Assembly (NCBI RefSeq): GCF_000739655.1
Contig: NZ_BATR01000102.1
Location: forward strand, 21,202 to 85,201
Direction: 5' to 3'
DNA from: Verrucomicrobium sp. BvORR106
GTDB lineage: Bacteria > Verrucomicrobiota > Verrucomicrobiia > Verrucomicrobiales > Verrucomicrobiaceae
DNA: 64,000 bases
The notes under the pieces were generated by a model. The model was not told the origin of the DNA and did no database searches. It worked only from the letters and a program-made list of their open reading frames with translations. Made by a program: the position numbers and the translations under genes. This document shows, in pieces, positions 27,281-37,792 of this stretch; within the stretch, counting starts at the first letter, position 1, and each line of letters opens with the position of its first letter.

Positions 27281-28714
27281 ATGCACATCCTGGAACAACT
27301 TGGTGTCGCGCTCGGGCTCGCCTCGCTGGCGGGGGTGAACTTGTATCTCACGGTCCTGCTGGCTGGTCTGGCGGTGCGGTTTGACTGGCTTCATCTGGCT
27401 GCCCAGCATCAGAGTTTGGAAGTGCTCGGGCACCCCGTGGTGCTGTTCGTCGCAGGCTTGCTCTTCTGCCTGGAGTTCTTTGCTGACAAGGTACCGTGGG
27501 TGGATTCTCTCTGGGACAGTGTGCACACCTTTATCCGTCCGGTGGGCGGCGTACTGCTGGGGCTGGAAGCGGTGGGGGACATGCCCCTCTACGTAAAGGT
27601 CACGGCGGCCCTCCTGGCGGGCGGGGCAGCGCTCACCACTCACGGGGCCAAGGCGGGCACGCGTCTCATCGTTAATCAATCGCCGGAACCTGTCAGCAAT
27701 GTAGCGGTGAGTGTCTCTGAAGATGTGGCGGTGGCTGGTGGGGTGGCTCTGACGCTGCTCAATCCCATGGTGGCGCTGATCACCTTTGGCGGCATCCTCA
27801 TCATCCTGTGGATGCTGCTGCCTCGTCTCTGGCGCGCTTCCAAGGCGGCAGTGTGGCTGGTGTGGAAGAAGCTGCGCATGCCAGGCATGCGACGGGCTCT
27901 GACCCAACCTCTGGAACTTGAACGACGGGTCAACGATGACCTTCGAGATCTGCTACAGCTTCAGGTGGGCATTGATGAAAATGATGTGCTGGCCACGGTG
28001 CGCTGCCTCAGTGGCAAAGGCCGGGGTGTGCGCGGGCTCAGCAGCAACCTGCCAGGTCTGCTGGTGCTCACCCGTCAGAAGGATCACCTCTACTTTGCCG
28101 CCAGCAAGGGCTTGAGTGACCGGGTCTTCCGGCTTCCGCTGGAAGGTGTGGAGATTCAGACAGACTCCCGGTTCTTGAGTGAGAACCTGGTGCTGGAAGG
28201 GGCTGCCTATCGGGCGGTCTTCCGTTTCCCCAGAGGGGAGGGGGACGTGGTCGAGACGCTGGCCCTGCGTCTGCAGGGCGCCCCCTTGCCCCAAGACAAA
28301 GGGGTGGAAGCACCGGTGGTTTCAGGAGGCAAACAGGTCCGGATCAAGCCGGGGACGGGACAGTTGCCCCCCGTTGACCTGGATTCGCCGACTTCACCCA
28401 TGCTGCGGCCCATTCCTGCCCCCTCCGGGGTAGCAGAGGTCGCTGCGCCGTCCGCCCCAATACCAGCTCCGGATCTAGTCAAGGTTCCCGATTCGAAAGC
28501 ACCCGAGTCCGTCAGTCTGAAGCCGCTGGTCCTGCCGCGGCCCAGTGTGAGCAGTGAGGTGGTCCTGCGCCCTCTGGATGACCCTCCCGCGATCAGCGAG
28601 ATTCAAGCCGATCTCCCAATCCCGACAGAATCCTCAAGTGCCGAGGCCGACAAGCCGACGGCTGGAACGGAGCCCAAGAAAGAGTCCCTGCCTGCCTTCC
28701 CCGCGCTCCCCTAG
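27281..28714 (+). CDS. DUF4126 membrane protein with long Pro-rich C-terminal region
   Basis: The protein is 477 residues. Residues ~1-200 match the DUF4126 pattern: 'LGVALGLASLAGVNLYLTVL' near the start, 'KVPWVDSLWDSVHTFIRPVG' in the middle, then 'AGGAALTTHGAKAGTRLIVN' and a last helix pair near 'LITFGGILIILWMLLPRLW'. About five membrane helices are expected. Residues ~215-330 form a soluble, mostly beta region ('LATVRCLSGKGRGVRGL'). The last ~130 residues are Pro/Ser/Ala-rich and probably disordered. The function of DUF4126 is unknown; the cytosolic part is an unusual extension of the family, which is normally about 200 residues as far as I know. Confidence 0.82.
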   Translation: MHILEQLGVALGLASLAGVNLYLTVLLAGLAVRFDWLHLAAQHQSLEVLGHPVVLFVAGLLFCLEFFADKVPWVDSLWDSVHTFIRPVGGVLLGLEAVGDMPLYVKVTAALLAGGAALTTHGAKAGTRLIVNQSPEPVSNVAVSVSEDVAVAGGVALTLLNPMVALITFGGILIILWMLLPRLWRASKAAVWLVWKKLRMPGMRRALTQPLELERRVNDDLRDLLQLQVGIDENDVLATVRCLSGKGRGVRGLSSNLPGLLVLTRQKDHLYFAASKGLSDRVFRLPLEGVEIQTDSRFLSENLVLEGAAYRAVFRFPRGEGDVVETLALRLQGAPLPQDKGVEAPVVSGGKQVRIKPGTGQLPPVDLDSPTSPMLRPIPAPSGVAEVAAPSAPIPAPDLVKVPDSKAPESVSLKPLVLPRPSVSSEVVLRPLDDPPAISEIQADLPIPTESSSAEADKPTAGTEPKKESLPAFPALP

Positions 28715-28869
28715 ACTGGGTTGAGCAGGGCTTGTGACTTTTTTGTTGCACAATAGTGCCGCCCAACCTTCGGCTCCTTCCTATATGAAGAGGGATATCA
28801 GCGCTGCGGAGTTTTGACGGTGGTGGACTCTCGTCCGTCGGTCCGACGGCCGGCTGAGCTCCGCCAGTC

Positions 28870-31089
28870 ATGTCCCACCCCCAACGTTCCAAGTCCTCTG
28901 CGGCCACCCCGCCTGTCGTTTCCCGCAAGCTGCCACATCCCTCTGAGTTCCTGGCAGGGTTGGTCACCTCCCTGGTGGGATTGGTTTACAGCATCTCTTG
29001 CGCCGCCCTCGTTTATTCCGGGAACCTGACGCCGTGGCTCAGCTACGGGATGGTCAGTGCCCTGGTGACGGCCGTCATTCTGGGGCTCGCGGTGGCATGG
29101 CGGAGTTCGTTGCCCTTTGCCGTGGCGGGGCCGGACACCCGCGCGGCGGCCATTCTGGCGGTGGCGGTCTCTGCGGTGGCGGGCAAGGTTGGAGGAACCA
29201 ACCCCATGACGGCGTTGTGGCTCACCGTCATGACCAGCGGTCTGAGCACGGGCGTCATCCTCTTTCTCCTCGGCCAGTTCAAGGCCAGCCGGTTCATTCG
29301 GTTTATTCCATACCCGGCCGTGGGGGGCTTTCTGGCGGGCACTGGGTGGCTGCTGGTGACGGGGGCCTACAAGGTGATGACGGGGCAGGTCCTGACCTCA
29401 CAATCCCTGACCGCTTTCATGAACAGCCCCTCCACGCCCATCTGGATGGCGGGTCTGGGGTATGCACTGGTGGTCCTGGTCTCGACTCGTCTGATTACGC
29501 ACTACTTGACGTTGCCGTTGCTGGTAATCGGCGGACTCGGCGTGGCCTACGCGGTCGCCTGGTGCATGGGGGTAAGCGTGCCGCAAGCCCGGGAGATGGG
29601 GTGGTTTTTTGACATGCCGGCTCCGGTCTCTTTCTGGGAGCCATGGCAGCAGCTTCACCTGGATCCCAATCTGGGATCTCTCATCGCCTCCCAAGCAGGG
29701 AACTTCGTGGCACTCGCGATGGTGATGGCCATCACCATCCTCCTCTCGGCCACAGGGCTGGAACTGAAGACCCGTCGGGATGCGAACCTCGATCTGGAGT
29801 TGCAGGTGAATGGCTGGGGCAACCTGATCTCGGGCATGGCGGGGGGGATGGCTGGTTGTCTCTCGATCAACCGCACTCTGCTCAATCACCAAGCGGGGGC
29901 TCGCACCCGGCTCGCCGGCGTGCTGGTGGCGCTGGTGTGCGCCGCTGTGCTGGCGTTTCAGTGGCCGCTCCTCTCCTACACTCCCAAGCCGCTCCTGGGG
30001 GGGCTGTTGTTATTCCTCGGCCTGAGCCTGTTGCACGAGTGGCTCATCCTCAACTGGAGCCGGCTTTCCAAGGTGGACTATGGGATAGTGGTGGTCATTC
30101 TGTTGGCCGTCGCGAGCTTTGGCTTCCTGCCGGGGATGTTGCTGGGGGTGGTGATTGCGGCCATCTCCTTCGCCGTCAACTACAGCCGGATCAATGTGGT
30201 CAAGCATGCCCTCACCGGCTCTCAGCACCGCAGTAATGTGGAGCGGTCCCCGGCGGCGGAGCGCTACCTCCAGGAGCATGGGCGGGAGATTCAGATCTTC
30301 TGGCTGCACGGGTACCTTTTCTTCGGCACGGCCAACCGGTTGGTGGACGATGTGCGGCGGAAGATTCGCGGCGCGGACGGAAAGCCGCCCGTGAAGTACC
30401 TCATTCTCGACTTTGCCCGGGTGAGCGGCATGGACTCCTCTTCCGTGCTGAGCTTTGCCAAGATGCGGCAGACCGCTCGTCAGCATGACTCGGTAATCCT
30501 GTTCTCCCGCGTGCCAGTGGCCCTCTCTGAGAAGCTTCATGGAGAGACTCCCAGCAACGAGCGGACGCGAGCCTTTCATGATGTGGACCGGGCGTTGGAG
30601 TGGTGCGAAGACCAACTGCTGGAGCACGCCGACCGGGAGCGGACCCAGTACAACGGCCTGTTGGATCTGGTGAATCAGCAGTTCGGCAGCAACACCATGG
30701 CGCGCTCTTTCATCGAGTATTTGGAGCGTCTGGACGTCACGGCTGGCACTTATTTGTGCCGGGAGGGCGAGGCCTCCACGAGCCTCTTTTTCGTCGAACG
30801 GGGGAGGATCTCCGTCATTGTGGAGCTGACCAATGGGCAGCAGAAGCGTCTCCGCTCCATGGGTGCGGGCACGGTGGTGGGGGAGATGGGGCTCATTCTC
30901 GGGACGCCACGTTCGGCCGCGGTGGTGGCGGATCTGGACAGCCGGGTGTACCGCCTCACGGCCGAGTCCCTCCGTCTGATCCAGATCGAGGTGCCGGAGA
31001 TTGCCGCAGCCTTCCAACAGTTCCTGCTTCGCCTCCTCGCCAGACGGCTCGTGGCGGCCAATGGAGAAATCAAAGCGCTGCTGGATTGA
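28870..31089 (+). CDS. SulP anion transporter with STAS and cyclic-nucleotide-binding domains
   Basis: The protein is 739 residues. An N-terminal SulP (SLC26-type) membrane domain of ~12-14 helices covers about 20-440 ('LAGLVTSLVGLVYSISCAAL', 'AVAGPDTRAAAILAVAVSA', 'FLAGTGWLLVTGAYKV', 'GGMAGCLSINRTLLNHQAG'). A STAS domain follows at ~470-570 ('YLFFGTANRLVDDVRRK', 'LILDFARVSGMDSSSVLSF'). A cNMP-binding domain lies at ~620-735 ('CREGEASTSLFFVERGRISV', 'MGAGTVVGEMGLILGTPRSA'), with the PRSA phosphate-cassette motif. The substrate could be sulfate, bicarbonate or another anion. Cyclic-nucleotide control of transport is inferred. It is the first of three ion-transport genes on this strand. Confidence 0.92.
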   Translation: MSHPQRSKSSAATPPVVSRKLPHPSEFLAGLVTSLVGLVYSISCAALVYSGNLTPWLSYGMVSALVTAVILGLAVAWRSSLPFAVAGPDTRAAAILAVAVSAVAGKVGGTNPMTALWLTVMTSGLSTGVILFLLGQFKASRFIRFIPYPAVGGFLAGTGWLLVTGAYKVMTGQVLTSQSLTAFMNSPSTPIWMAGLGYALVVLVSTRLITHYLTLPLLVIGGLGVAYAVAWCMGVSVPQAREMGWFFDMPAPVSFWEPWQQLHLDPNLGSLIASQAGNFVALAMVMAITILLSATGLELKTRRDANLDLELQVNGWGNLISGMAGGMAGCLSINRTLLNHQAGARTRLAGVLVALVCAAVLAFQWPLLSYTPKPLLGGLLLFLGLSLLHEWLILNWSRLSKVDYGIVVVILLAVASFGFLPGMLLGVVIAAISFAVNYSRINVVKHALTGSQHRSNVERSPAAERYLQEHGREIQIFWLHGYLFFGTANRLVDDVRRKIRGADGKPPVKYLILDFARVSGMDSSSVLSFAKMRQTARQHDSVILFSRVPVALSEKLHGETPSNERTRAFHDVDRALEWCEDQLLEHADRERTQYNGLLDLVNQQFGSNTMARSFIEYLERLDVTAGTYLCREGEASTSLFFVERGRISVIVELTNGQQKRLRSMGAGTVVGEMGLILGTPRSAAVVADLDSRVYRLTAESLRLIQIEVPEIAAAFQQFLLRLLARRLVAANGEIKALLD

Positions 31090-31236
31090 TTTCCCGTGGA
31101 AGCAATGGGGTTTGTTTGCGGTTGAGAATCAATTGGTTGTGATTATGTGTGCAGGTTGCCTCTTGCACAAATCATCCTTCAGTGCATAGATGGCCTTCCC
31201 GAAACATGGGTCGCGGCAAAGCGCGAAACCCCTCCA

Positions 31237-33111
31237 ATGTCACAACAAAAATCTTCGAGCTGGACGCTGGCGCTGGTCGCCCTTGGGGTGGTTTACGGGG
31301 ACATTGGGACGAGCCCGCTCTACGCCTTGCGCGAGTGTCTGCATGGTCGCTATGAGGCGGGGAATGCGCTGACGGTCCTGGGTCCGGTCTCCCTGATGAT
31401 CTGGTCGCTGACCATCATCGTGATGATCAAGTACCTGTTCCTCCTGAGCAAGGCGGACAACCAGGGGGAGGGCGGGATCTTTGCCCTTTACTCCTTATTG
31501 CGTCAGCAGAAGGCGGGTTTGAGCAAGCGGGCTGTTTCAGTGTTGAGTCTGATCGCTCTCGTGGGTGCGGCGCTGTTGTATGGCGATGGCATCATCACCC
31601 CGGCCATCTCCGTTTTGGCGGCGGTGGAGGGGATCGAGCGGGTCAGCCCAGGGCTGCCGCATTGGGTCATTCCCGTGATTGCGGCCTGTATTCTCCTGGG
31701 GCTCTTCCTGGTGCAGCGACACGGTACGGGTCGCATCGGGGGCAGTTTTGGTCCGGTGATGCTGGTCTGGTTTTCGGCTTTGGCGGGCCTTGGTCTTTGG
31801 CATCTGCTGCGCGATCCCAGCATCCTCTGGGCGCTCTCCCCTCACTACGGGGTGCAGTACCTTTGGTATGAAGGGGCCCAATCCTTCCACATCATGGGGA
31901 CGGTGCTGCTGGCAGTTACTGGGTGTGAGGCTTTGTATGCGGACATTGGCCACTTCGGCCGGGAGGCGATGAAGCGCTCCTGGGTGTACGTAGCCTATCC
32001 TGCTCTGGTCTTGAACTACCTCGGCCAGGGGGCTCTGCTCCTGAACAATCCCAAGGCTGCGGAGCATCCCTTCTACAGCATGGTGGAAGGTCACCTGCTG
32101 ATCCCGCTGGTCATCCTGGCCACGATGGCCACCATTATCGCCTCCCAGGCCATGATCACGGGGGTCTTCTCCCTCACCCAGCAGGCGGTGCAGTTGGGCT
32201 TTGTGCCGCGGCTCAAGATCGTGCATACCTCCACCGATGTCCGCGGCCAGATCTACATGCCGCAGATCAACACGCTGCTCTGCGTGGCGTGTCTGGGATT
32301 GGTGCTGTACTTCAAGGAATCTTCCGCCCTGGCTTCGGCCTACGGTCTCTCAGTCGCCTCGGACATGGTGCTCAGCAGCATCCTGCTCTTCATGGTCATG
32401 ACCCGCCTGTGGAAGTGGGAGACCTGGAAGGCGGCGATCCCGATCGCGCTCTTCCTGCTCCTCGAGAGTGGCTACTGGCTAGGCAGTATCTTCAAGCTCT
32501 TCCACGGCGCGTGGATCCCGCTCATCATCACCGGCCTGCTCTGGATGCTGATGAAGACTTGGCGGGACGGTCGGGCCATTCTCATCAAGCGGGTCACCCG
32601 CAGTCTGGTGCCGGTGGTGCATCTGGTGGACGAGATCAAGCGCGGCAAGATCCATCGCGTGCAGGGCATTGGTGTGTTCATGTCATCGTCTGGCGATGGA
32701 CTTCCCCTGGTGCTGCTGCACCATCTGAAGCACAACAAGGTGCTGCATGAGGTGGCGGTGTTGCTGACGGTGAAGTTCGAGGAGGAGCCCTTCATCGACT
32801 CCGAGCGCCGCGTGGAGGTGGTGGACCTGCACGAAAGCTTCTTCCGCGTCATCCTGCACTACGGCTACAGTGAGTCCCCTGAGGTGATGCGCGACATGTG
32901 CCGCGCCCTGAAGGACCGCGGGATCACGAAGCTCAATGATATGAGCTTCTACCAGAGCCGCGAGCTCCTGCTGACCGACGGCAACGGCCGCATGGCCACC
33001 TGGCGCAAGAAGCTCTTTGTCTTTCTCTCCCGAGTGGCGCGTCCCGCCACGGGCTACTTCCAGCTGCCTTCCCGGCAGGTGATTGAACTGGGTATTCAAC
33101 TCGAACTCTGA
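31237..33111 (+). CDS. kup: Low-affinity potassium uptake protein Kup (copy 1)
   Basis: The protein is 624 residues from the ATG at 31237 (frame open to 31147 without useful sequence). It is a K+/H+ symporter of the KUP/HAK family, inner membrane. Motifs: '[19 protein letters not shown]' at ~13-31, 'NQGEGGIFALYSLL', '[20 protein letters not shown]' and '[20 protein letters not shown]'. About twelve helices precede a soluble C-terminal region of ~160 residues ending '[20 protein letters not shown]'. A very similar gene follows 108 bp downstream, indicating tandem duplication. No c-di-AMP riboswitch of the ydaO kind was recognisable in the leader. Confidence 0.95.
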   Translation: MSQQKSSSWTLALVALGVVYGDIGTSPLYALRECLHGRYEAGNALTVLGPVSLMIWSLTIIVMIKYLFLLSKADNQGEGGIFALYSLLRQQKAGLSKRAVSVLSLIALVGAALLYGDGIITPAISVLAAVEGIERVSPGLPHWVIPVIAACILLGLFLVQRHGTGRIGGSFGPVMLVWFSALAGLGLWHLLRDPSILWALSPHYGVQYLWYEGAQSFHIMGTVLLAVTGCEALYADIGHFGREAMKRSWVYVAYPALVLNYLGQGALLLNNPKAAEHPFYSMVEGHLLIPLVILATMATIIASQAMITGVFSLTQQAVQLGFVPRLKIVHTSTDVRGQIYMPQINTLLCVACLGLVLYFKESSALASAYGLSVASDMVLSSILLFMVMTRLWKWETWKAAIPIALFLLLESGYWLGSIFKLFHGAWIPLIITGLLWMLMKTWRDGRAILIKRVTRSLVPVVHLVDEIKRGKIHRVQGIGVFMSSSGDGLPLVLLHHLKHNKVLHEVAVLLTVKFEEEPFIDSERRVEVVDLHESFFRVILHYGYSESPEVMRDMCRALKDRGITKLNDMSFYQSRELLLTDGNGRMATWRKKLFVFLSRVARPATGYFQLPSRQVIELGIQLEL

Positions 33112-33173
33112 TCGACGTAATACGCCGCCTTGCTGGCATGAACCCTGTTCACAATCCACCCTGCCAAAGCTGA

Positions 33174-33189
33174 GGGAGAAAATTCTCCC
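33174..33189 (+). promoter_or_regulatory. Hairpin between the two kup genes
   Basis: A perfect 7-bp stem GGGAGAA / TTCTCCC with a 2-nt centre lies 31 bp before the second kup ATG. It has no U-run. It may be an attenuator or a chance palindrome. Confidence 0.3.
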
Positions 33190-33219
33190 GGACCCAAAAT
33201 TTCTCGGGCCGGGAATGCT

Positions 33220-35097
33220 ATGCACCACAACGACACGTCAAAAAGCTGGCCCCTGGCGCTCGCCGCCTTGGGGGTAGTGTATGGGGACATCGGAACCAGC
33301 CCGCTGTACGCACTGCGGGAGTGTTTGGGAGAGGGGAGATTCCTTTCGACCGATCCGGTGACGGTGCTGGGGCCGGTGTCGCTGATGCTGTGGTCCTTCA
33401 TCCTGATCGTGTCGGTGAAGTATCTGCTCATGCTCACCCGGGCGACCAACCAGGGTGAGGGCGGGGTGTTTGCTTTGCTCTCCATTCTGAAGCAGCCGGT
33501 CGCGGGGCTCAGTTCCAAGGCCATCTCGTGGCTGGGGCTCTTTGCCATCCTCGGGGCGGCGCTCATGTACGGGGACGGCGTGATCACGCCTGCCATCTCG
33601 GTGCTGTCGGCCGTGGAGGGGTTAAAGGAAATCGACCCCCACTTTGAGCAGTACATTGTGCCGGTGGCGGTGGTGATCCTGTTGGGGGTGTTTTTTGTGC
33701 AACGGCACGGCACTCATCGCATCGGAGCCAGCTTTGGCCCGGTGATGGTGGTGTGGTTTGTCGTACTGGCCGGGACTGGGATTGTGAACGTGGTGGAGCA
33801 TCCGGCGGCTCTGAAGGCGCTGTCTCCACACTATGGCGTGCGCTACATCATCGAGCATGGCCATCATGGAATCGGGATCATGGGCTCTGTCTTGCTGTGC
33901 GTGACGGGGTGTGAGGCGCTCTATGCGGACATTGGCCACTTCGGGGCCACGGCTATGCGTCGCTCCTGGTTCCTTCTGGCGGGACCGGCCCTTTCTTTGA
34001 ACTACATGGGCCAGGCGGGCCTGGTGCTGGCGAACCCGGAGGCTCACGGCAACCCTTTCTACCGCATGGTGCCGGGCGGCTGGCTGGTGCCGATGGTCAT
34101 CCTGGCCACGATGGCCACCATCATCGCCTCCCAGGCCATGATCACCGGCGTCTTCTCCCTCACTCAGCAGGCGGTACAACTGGGCTACCTGCCACGACTG
34201 AAGATCAAGCACACGAACCCAGATCTTCGCGGTCAGATCTACATGCCGCAGATCAACTCCCTGCTGTGCGTGGCCTGTCTGGCGCTCGTCGTGAGTTTCA
34301 AGAGCTCGGGCGCACTGGCGGCTGCCTACGGCCTCTCCGTCTCTGCCAACATGGTGCTGAGTACCATCCTCTTCTACGCTGTTGCGGTGCGCGTCTGGAA
34401 GTGGTCGCTCTGGAAGGCTCTCATCCCGGTGATCGCCTTCCTGCTGCTGGAGTGCTCCTACGTGGCAGGCAGCCTCACGAAGCTGTTCCACGGGGCTTGG
34501 ATGCCGGTGCTGGCCACTGTCGTCCTGTGGATCGTGATGAAAACCTGGCAGGATGGTCGTGCCATTCTCTGGCGGCTGGTCAAGCAGGGGCAATTGCCGA
34601 CGGAACACCTCATCGCCGAATTGGAGAACAACCGGATCACTCGAGTGAAGGGCACAGGCGTCTTCATGAGCGGCACCGCCGATGGTCTGCCATTGGTGAT
34701 GCTCCACCACCTGAAGCACAACAAAGCCCTCCATGAACGGGTGGTGCTGCTGACCATCCAGTTCCACGAGGAGCCGTATGTGAAGGAAGAGAAGCGGGTC
34801 TCCGCGATTGAACTGGCTCCCAAGTTCCACCGCGTGGTGTTGCACTACGGCTTTGTGGAGTCGCCAGATGTGATGCGTGATCTCTGCCACGCTTTGGAGT
34901 TCAAGAAGATGCACGAAATGAGCAACATCAGCTTCTACCAGGCGAGAGAACTTCTCCTGCCCACGGGGCGGGGGAAAATGGCCGAGTGGCGCAAGAAGCT
35001 ATTTGTCTCCCTGTCCCGAGCCGCCCGTCCGGCTACCGGCTACTTTGACCTGCCCTCCCGGCAGGTGATTGAGCTGGGCATCCAGATGGAGCTGTGA
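33220..35097 (+). CDS. kup: Low-affinity potassium uptake protein Kup (copy 2)
   Basis: The protein is 625 residues. It has the same motifs as copy 1 ('[19 protein letters not shown]', '[16 protein letters not shown]', '[19 protein letters not shown]', '[20 protein letters not shown]') and the same ending ('[20 protein letters not shown]'). The two copies differ at many positions, mainly in the N-terminal exterior loops and middle helices, so the duplication is old and the paralogues may differ in affinity or regulation. The 108-bp spacer contains a short GGGAGAA-AA-TTCTCCC hairpin (33174-33189), which might attenuate or end the first transcript. Confidence 0.95.
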   Translation: MHHNDTSKSWPLALAALGVVYGDIGTSPLYALRECLGEGRFLSTDPVTVLGPVSLMLWSFILIVSVKYLLMLTRATNQGEGGVFALLSILKQPVAGLSSKAISWLGLFAILGAALMYGDGVITPAISVLSAVEGLKEIDPHFEQYIVPVAVVILLGVFFVQRHGTHRIGASFGPVMVVWFVVLAGTGIVNVVEHPAALKALSPHYGVRYIIEHGHHGIGIMGSVLLCVTGCEALYADIGHFGATAMRRSWFLLAGPALSLNYMGQAGLVLANPEAHGNPFYRMVPGGWLVPMVILATMATIIASQAMITGVFSLTQQAVQLGYLPRLKIKHTNPDLRGQIYMPQINSLLCVACLALVVSFKSSGALAAAYGLSVSANMVLSTILFYAVAVRVWKWSLWKALIPVIAFLLLECSYVAGSLTKLFHGAWMPVLATVVLWIVMKTWQDGRAILWRLVKQGQLPTEHLIAELENNRITRVKGTGVFMSGTADGLPLVMLHHLKHNKALHERVVLLTIQFHEEPYVKEEKRVSAIELAPKFHRVVLHYGFVESPDVMRDLCHALEFKKMHEMSNISFYQARELLLPTGRGKMAEWRKKLFVSLSRAARPATGYFDLPSRQVIELGIQMEL

Positions 35098-35303
35098 CCG
35101 GCCCGACTCGGGTTGAAACCGAGGCGGTTGGATCTGGCCAAGAGGGGAGGACATCGCCCCTCGGCCGGATCCGAAATCAAAAATCACAATTTCAAAATTT
35201 TCCCTTCACCCCAGCGGCTTCCTCCCGGCGTAAAATATTCCCTTTGCACCGGGGGTTTTCCTTCTATGTTCCGCCGCTCGCCCCAGCAACCATCACCTAT
35301 TTA

Positions 35304-36842
35304 ATGAGCATTCAACGAGCGCTTCTCTCTGTATCCGACAAGACCGGTCTTGCGGATTTTGCCAAAGGTCTGTCTTTGATGGGGGTGGAACTCCTCTCCA
35401 GCGGCGGGACGGCCAAGTTCCTGGCAGCGGAGGGCATCGAGGTGAAGGAAGTCTCCGAGTTCACCGGCTTCCCCGAACTCTTCGACGGACGGGTCAAGAC
35501 CCTGCACCCCAAGATCCACGGTGGTCTGCTCCAGCGTCGCGATCTGCCGGAGCACAAAAAGCAGGCGGAAGAGCACGACATTCCCTGCATCGATCTCGTG
35601 GTGGTGAATCTCTATCCCTTTGAAGAGACGATCTCCAAGCCGGATGTGACCCTGGAAGACGCCATCGAGAACATCGACATCGGCGGCCCCTCCATGCTCC
35701 GCTCCGCTGCGAAGAACTACCAGAGCGTGACGGTCGTCACGGATCCGGCGGATTACTCGACGGTGCTCAAGGAAATGAATCACAACAAGGGGGACACCAA
35801 GCTGTCCACCCGCGAGCGTCTGGCCACCAAGGTCTTCCAGCGGACGGCGGCCTACGACGCCGCCATCGCCCGCTACCTGAACAAGGAGCAGGAGACGGCC
35901 AAGAGTTTCAACCTCAGCCTGCCGCTCTACAGCGAGCTGCGCTACGGTGACAATCCGCACCAGGAAGCCGCTCTGTACGGCAACTTCGGCGACTACTTCG
36001 TGAAGCTGCACGGCAAGGAGCTCAGCTACACCAACGTGCTCGACATCGAGAGCGCGGCGGGGATTGCCCTTGAGTTCCGCCGCCCGACCGTGGCCATCCT
36101 CAAGCACACCAATCCGTGTGGCGTGGGCTGTGCGGATGGGGACCTGCGCGAAGCCTGGGAAAAGGCTTTTGAAACGGACAAGCAGGCTCCTTTTGGCGGC
36201 GTGATCGTCACGAACCGTCCCATGACCCTTGGCCTCGCCAAGATCATCGGGGAGATCTTCACCGACGTGATCATCGCTCCGGACTACGAGGCGGATGCCC
36301 GCGCCCTGCTGCAGAAGAAGAAGAATCTTCGCCTCATCCAGATGCTGCCGAATGTGGCGGAAGCACTCGCTCAGCCGGTGCTTCGCTCCGCCCCTGGCGG
36401 TCTGATGGTGATGGACAGCGATCCCAAGGCCCTCGGCCTCGACAACATCGAGAGCAAGGTCAAGACCAAGCGTCCTCCGACGACAGAGGAAATCGAAGCC
36501 ATGCGCTTTGCCTGGCGCGTGGTGAAGCACGTCAAGTCCAACGCCATCGTCTTCGCGTCCAGCGACCGTACGCTCGGCATTGGTGCCGGCCAGATGAGCC
36601 GCGTGGACTCCTGCCGCATTGCGGTGTGGAAGGCCAAGGAAGCGGGCTTGTCCCTTCAGGGCAGCGCCGTGGGCAGCGATGCCATGTTCCCCTTCGCAGA
36701 CGGCCTTGTCGCCTGTGCGGATGCCGGTGCCACCTGCGCGATCCAGCCGGGCGGTTCCATGCGAGACGAGGAAGTCATCGCCGCCGCCAATGAGCGGGAA
36801 ATGGCGATGGTCTTCACCGGTTCACGGCACTTCAAACACTAG
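35304..36842 (+). CDS. purH: Bifunctional AICAR transformylase / IMP cyclohydrolase
   Basis: The protein is 512 residues from the ATG at 35304 ([20 protein letters not shown]); the frame runs back to 35094 without homologous sequence. It catalyses the last two steps of IMP synthesis in the cytoplasm. The N-terminal MGS-like cyclohydrolase domain (~1-195) has '[15 protein letters not shown]', '[17 protein letters not shown]' and '[20 protein letters not shown]'. The C-terminal transformylase domain has '[13 protein letters not shown]', '[15 protein letters not shown]' (the Lys-His catalytic pair) and '[20 protein letters not shown]'. Length is normal. It stands upstream of pdxJ with 137 bp between, which holds GTTAGG/CCTTAACC-type repeats. 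Confidence 0.96.
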   Translation: MSIQRALLSVSDKTGLADFAKGLSLMGVELLSSGGTAKFLAAEGIEVKEVSEFTGFPELFDGRVKTLHPKIHGGLLQRRDLPEHKKQAEEHDIPCIDLVVVNLYPFEETISKPDVTLEDAIENIDIGGPSMLRSAAKNYQSVTVVTDPADYSTVLKEMNHNKGDTKLSTRERLATKVFQRTAAYDAAIARYLNKEQETAKSFNLSLPLYSELRYGDNPHQEAALYGNFGDYFVKLHGKELSYTNVLDIESAAGIALEFRRPTVAILKHTNPCGVGCADGDLREAWEKAFETDKQAPFGGVIVTNRPMTLGLAKIIGEIFTDVIIAPDYEADARALLQKKKNLRLIQMLPNVAEALAQPVLRSAPGGLMVMDSDPKALGLDNIESKVKTKRPPTTEEIEAMRFAWRVVKHVKSNAIVFASSDRTLGIGAGQMSRVDSCRIAVWKAKEAGLSLQGSAVGSDAMFPFADGLVACADAGATCAIQPGGSMRDEEVIAAANEREMAMVFTGSRHFKH

Positions 36843-36979
36843 GGAATGAAAGAGTTAGGAGTTAAGGGTTAGGTGTTAGGAGGCCGTTGATACCGGTTTC
36901 TTGCGACACCCGCACTCTGGATGATTGTCTGGAGGCCAGACGCTTAACTCATTTCTCATAACCCTTAACCTCGACTCAC

Positions 36980-37726
36980 ATGCTCTCCCTCGGTGTTAAC
37001 ATCGACCACGTGGCCACGCTGCGTCAGGCGCGCTATGCCACAATGCTGGATTCTCCCAATGCTGAGCCTGTGCTGCTGGATGCGGCACGGGAGTCAGAGG
37101 CGGCGGGGGCCCATTCCATCACGGTGCATTTGCGGGCAGACCGCCGGCACATTCAGGATGCGGATGTCTGGCTGCTGAAGCGGGAACTGAAGGTGAAGTT
37201 GAATCTCGAGATGGGCAATACTCCGGAGATTCTGGACATTGCCCTGCATGTGAAGCCGGACTTCGCCTGCCTCGTGCCGGAGAATCGCCAGGAGATCACG
37301 ACCGAAGGCGGACTGGACGTGCCGGGGCACGCCAAGTCGCTCAAGGAAACTACCACCCGACTCAAGGAGAACGGCACCCAAGTCAGCTTCTTTGTGGATC
37401 CCGTGCTGGATCACATCTACGCCGCTGCTGACTGTGGGGCGAACATGGTGGAACTGCACACGGGAACTTTTGCCAATGCCACGGGGGAAGCCCGTGCGGT
37501 GGAAGTTTCCCGCCTGGTGGCGGCAGCCGCGCTGGCCAAGGATTTGGGCTTGCAGGTCAATGCCGGCCATGGGTTGACCACACGCAACCTCCCTGATCTC
37601 TTCACCGTGCCGCATCTGGCGGAGCTCAACATCGGCCACAGCCTTGTGGCCCGTGCCGTGACCGTTGGTCTGCGCAGGGCCGTGGAAGAGATGCTTGAGG
37701 TGATGGCGACCTACGAGAAACACTGA
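36980..37726 (+). CDS. pdxJ: Pyridoxine 5'-phosphate synthase
   Basis: The protein is 248 residues. It condenses 1-deoxyxylulose 5-phosphate with 3-amino-2-oxopropyl phosphate, the ring-closing step of the DXP-dependent vitamin B6 pathway. It is a TIM barrel with the family start 'MLSLGVNIDHVATLRQARYA', 'AAGAHSITVHLRADRRHIQD', 'KLNLEMGNTPEILDIAL', 'CLVPENRQEITTEGGLDV' and 'VNAGHGLTTRNL'. Length matches. It is followed 66 bp later by acpS, a pairing common in bacteria. Confidence 0.96.
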   Translation: MLSLGVNIDHVATLRQARYATMLDSPNAEPVLLDAARESEAAGAHSITVHLRADRRHIQDADVWLLKRELKVKLNLEMGNTPEILDIALHVKPDFACLVPENRQEITTEGGLDVPGHAKSLKETTTRLKENGTQVSFFVDPVLDHIYAAADCGANMVELHTGTFANATGEARAVEVSRLVAAAALAKDLGLQVNAGHGLTTRNLPDLFTVPHLAELNIGHSLVARAVTVGLRRAVEEMLEVMATYEKH

Positions 37727-37792
37727 TCATGTTCATTTTCGGGGTGGCGGGAGCTTGTCTCTGCTGCCACCCGCAACTTCGCCTTTTGCCAG

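Noticed and set aside
31090..31236. Possible c-di-AMP (ydaO) riboswitch before kup
   Set aside because: The 147-bp leader shows none of the conserved ydaO helices or GA-rich junctions I can recognise.
35094..35303. 70-residue N-terminal extension of PurH
   Set aside because: It begins with a GTG inside the kup stop region and encodes low-complexity sequence; conserved PurH starts at 35304.
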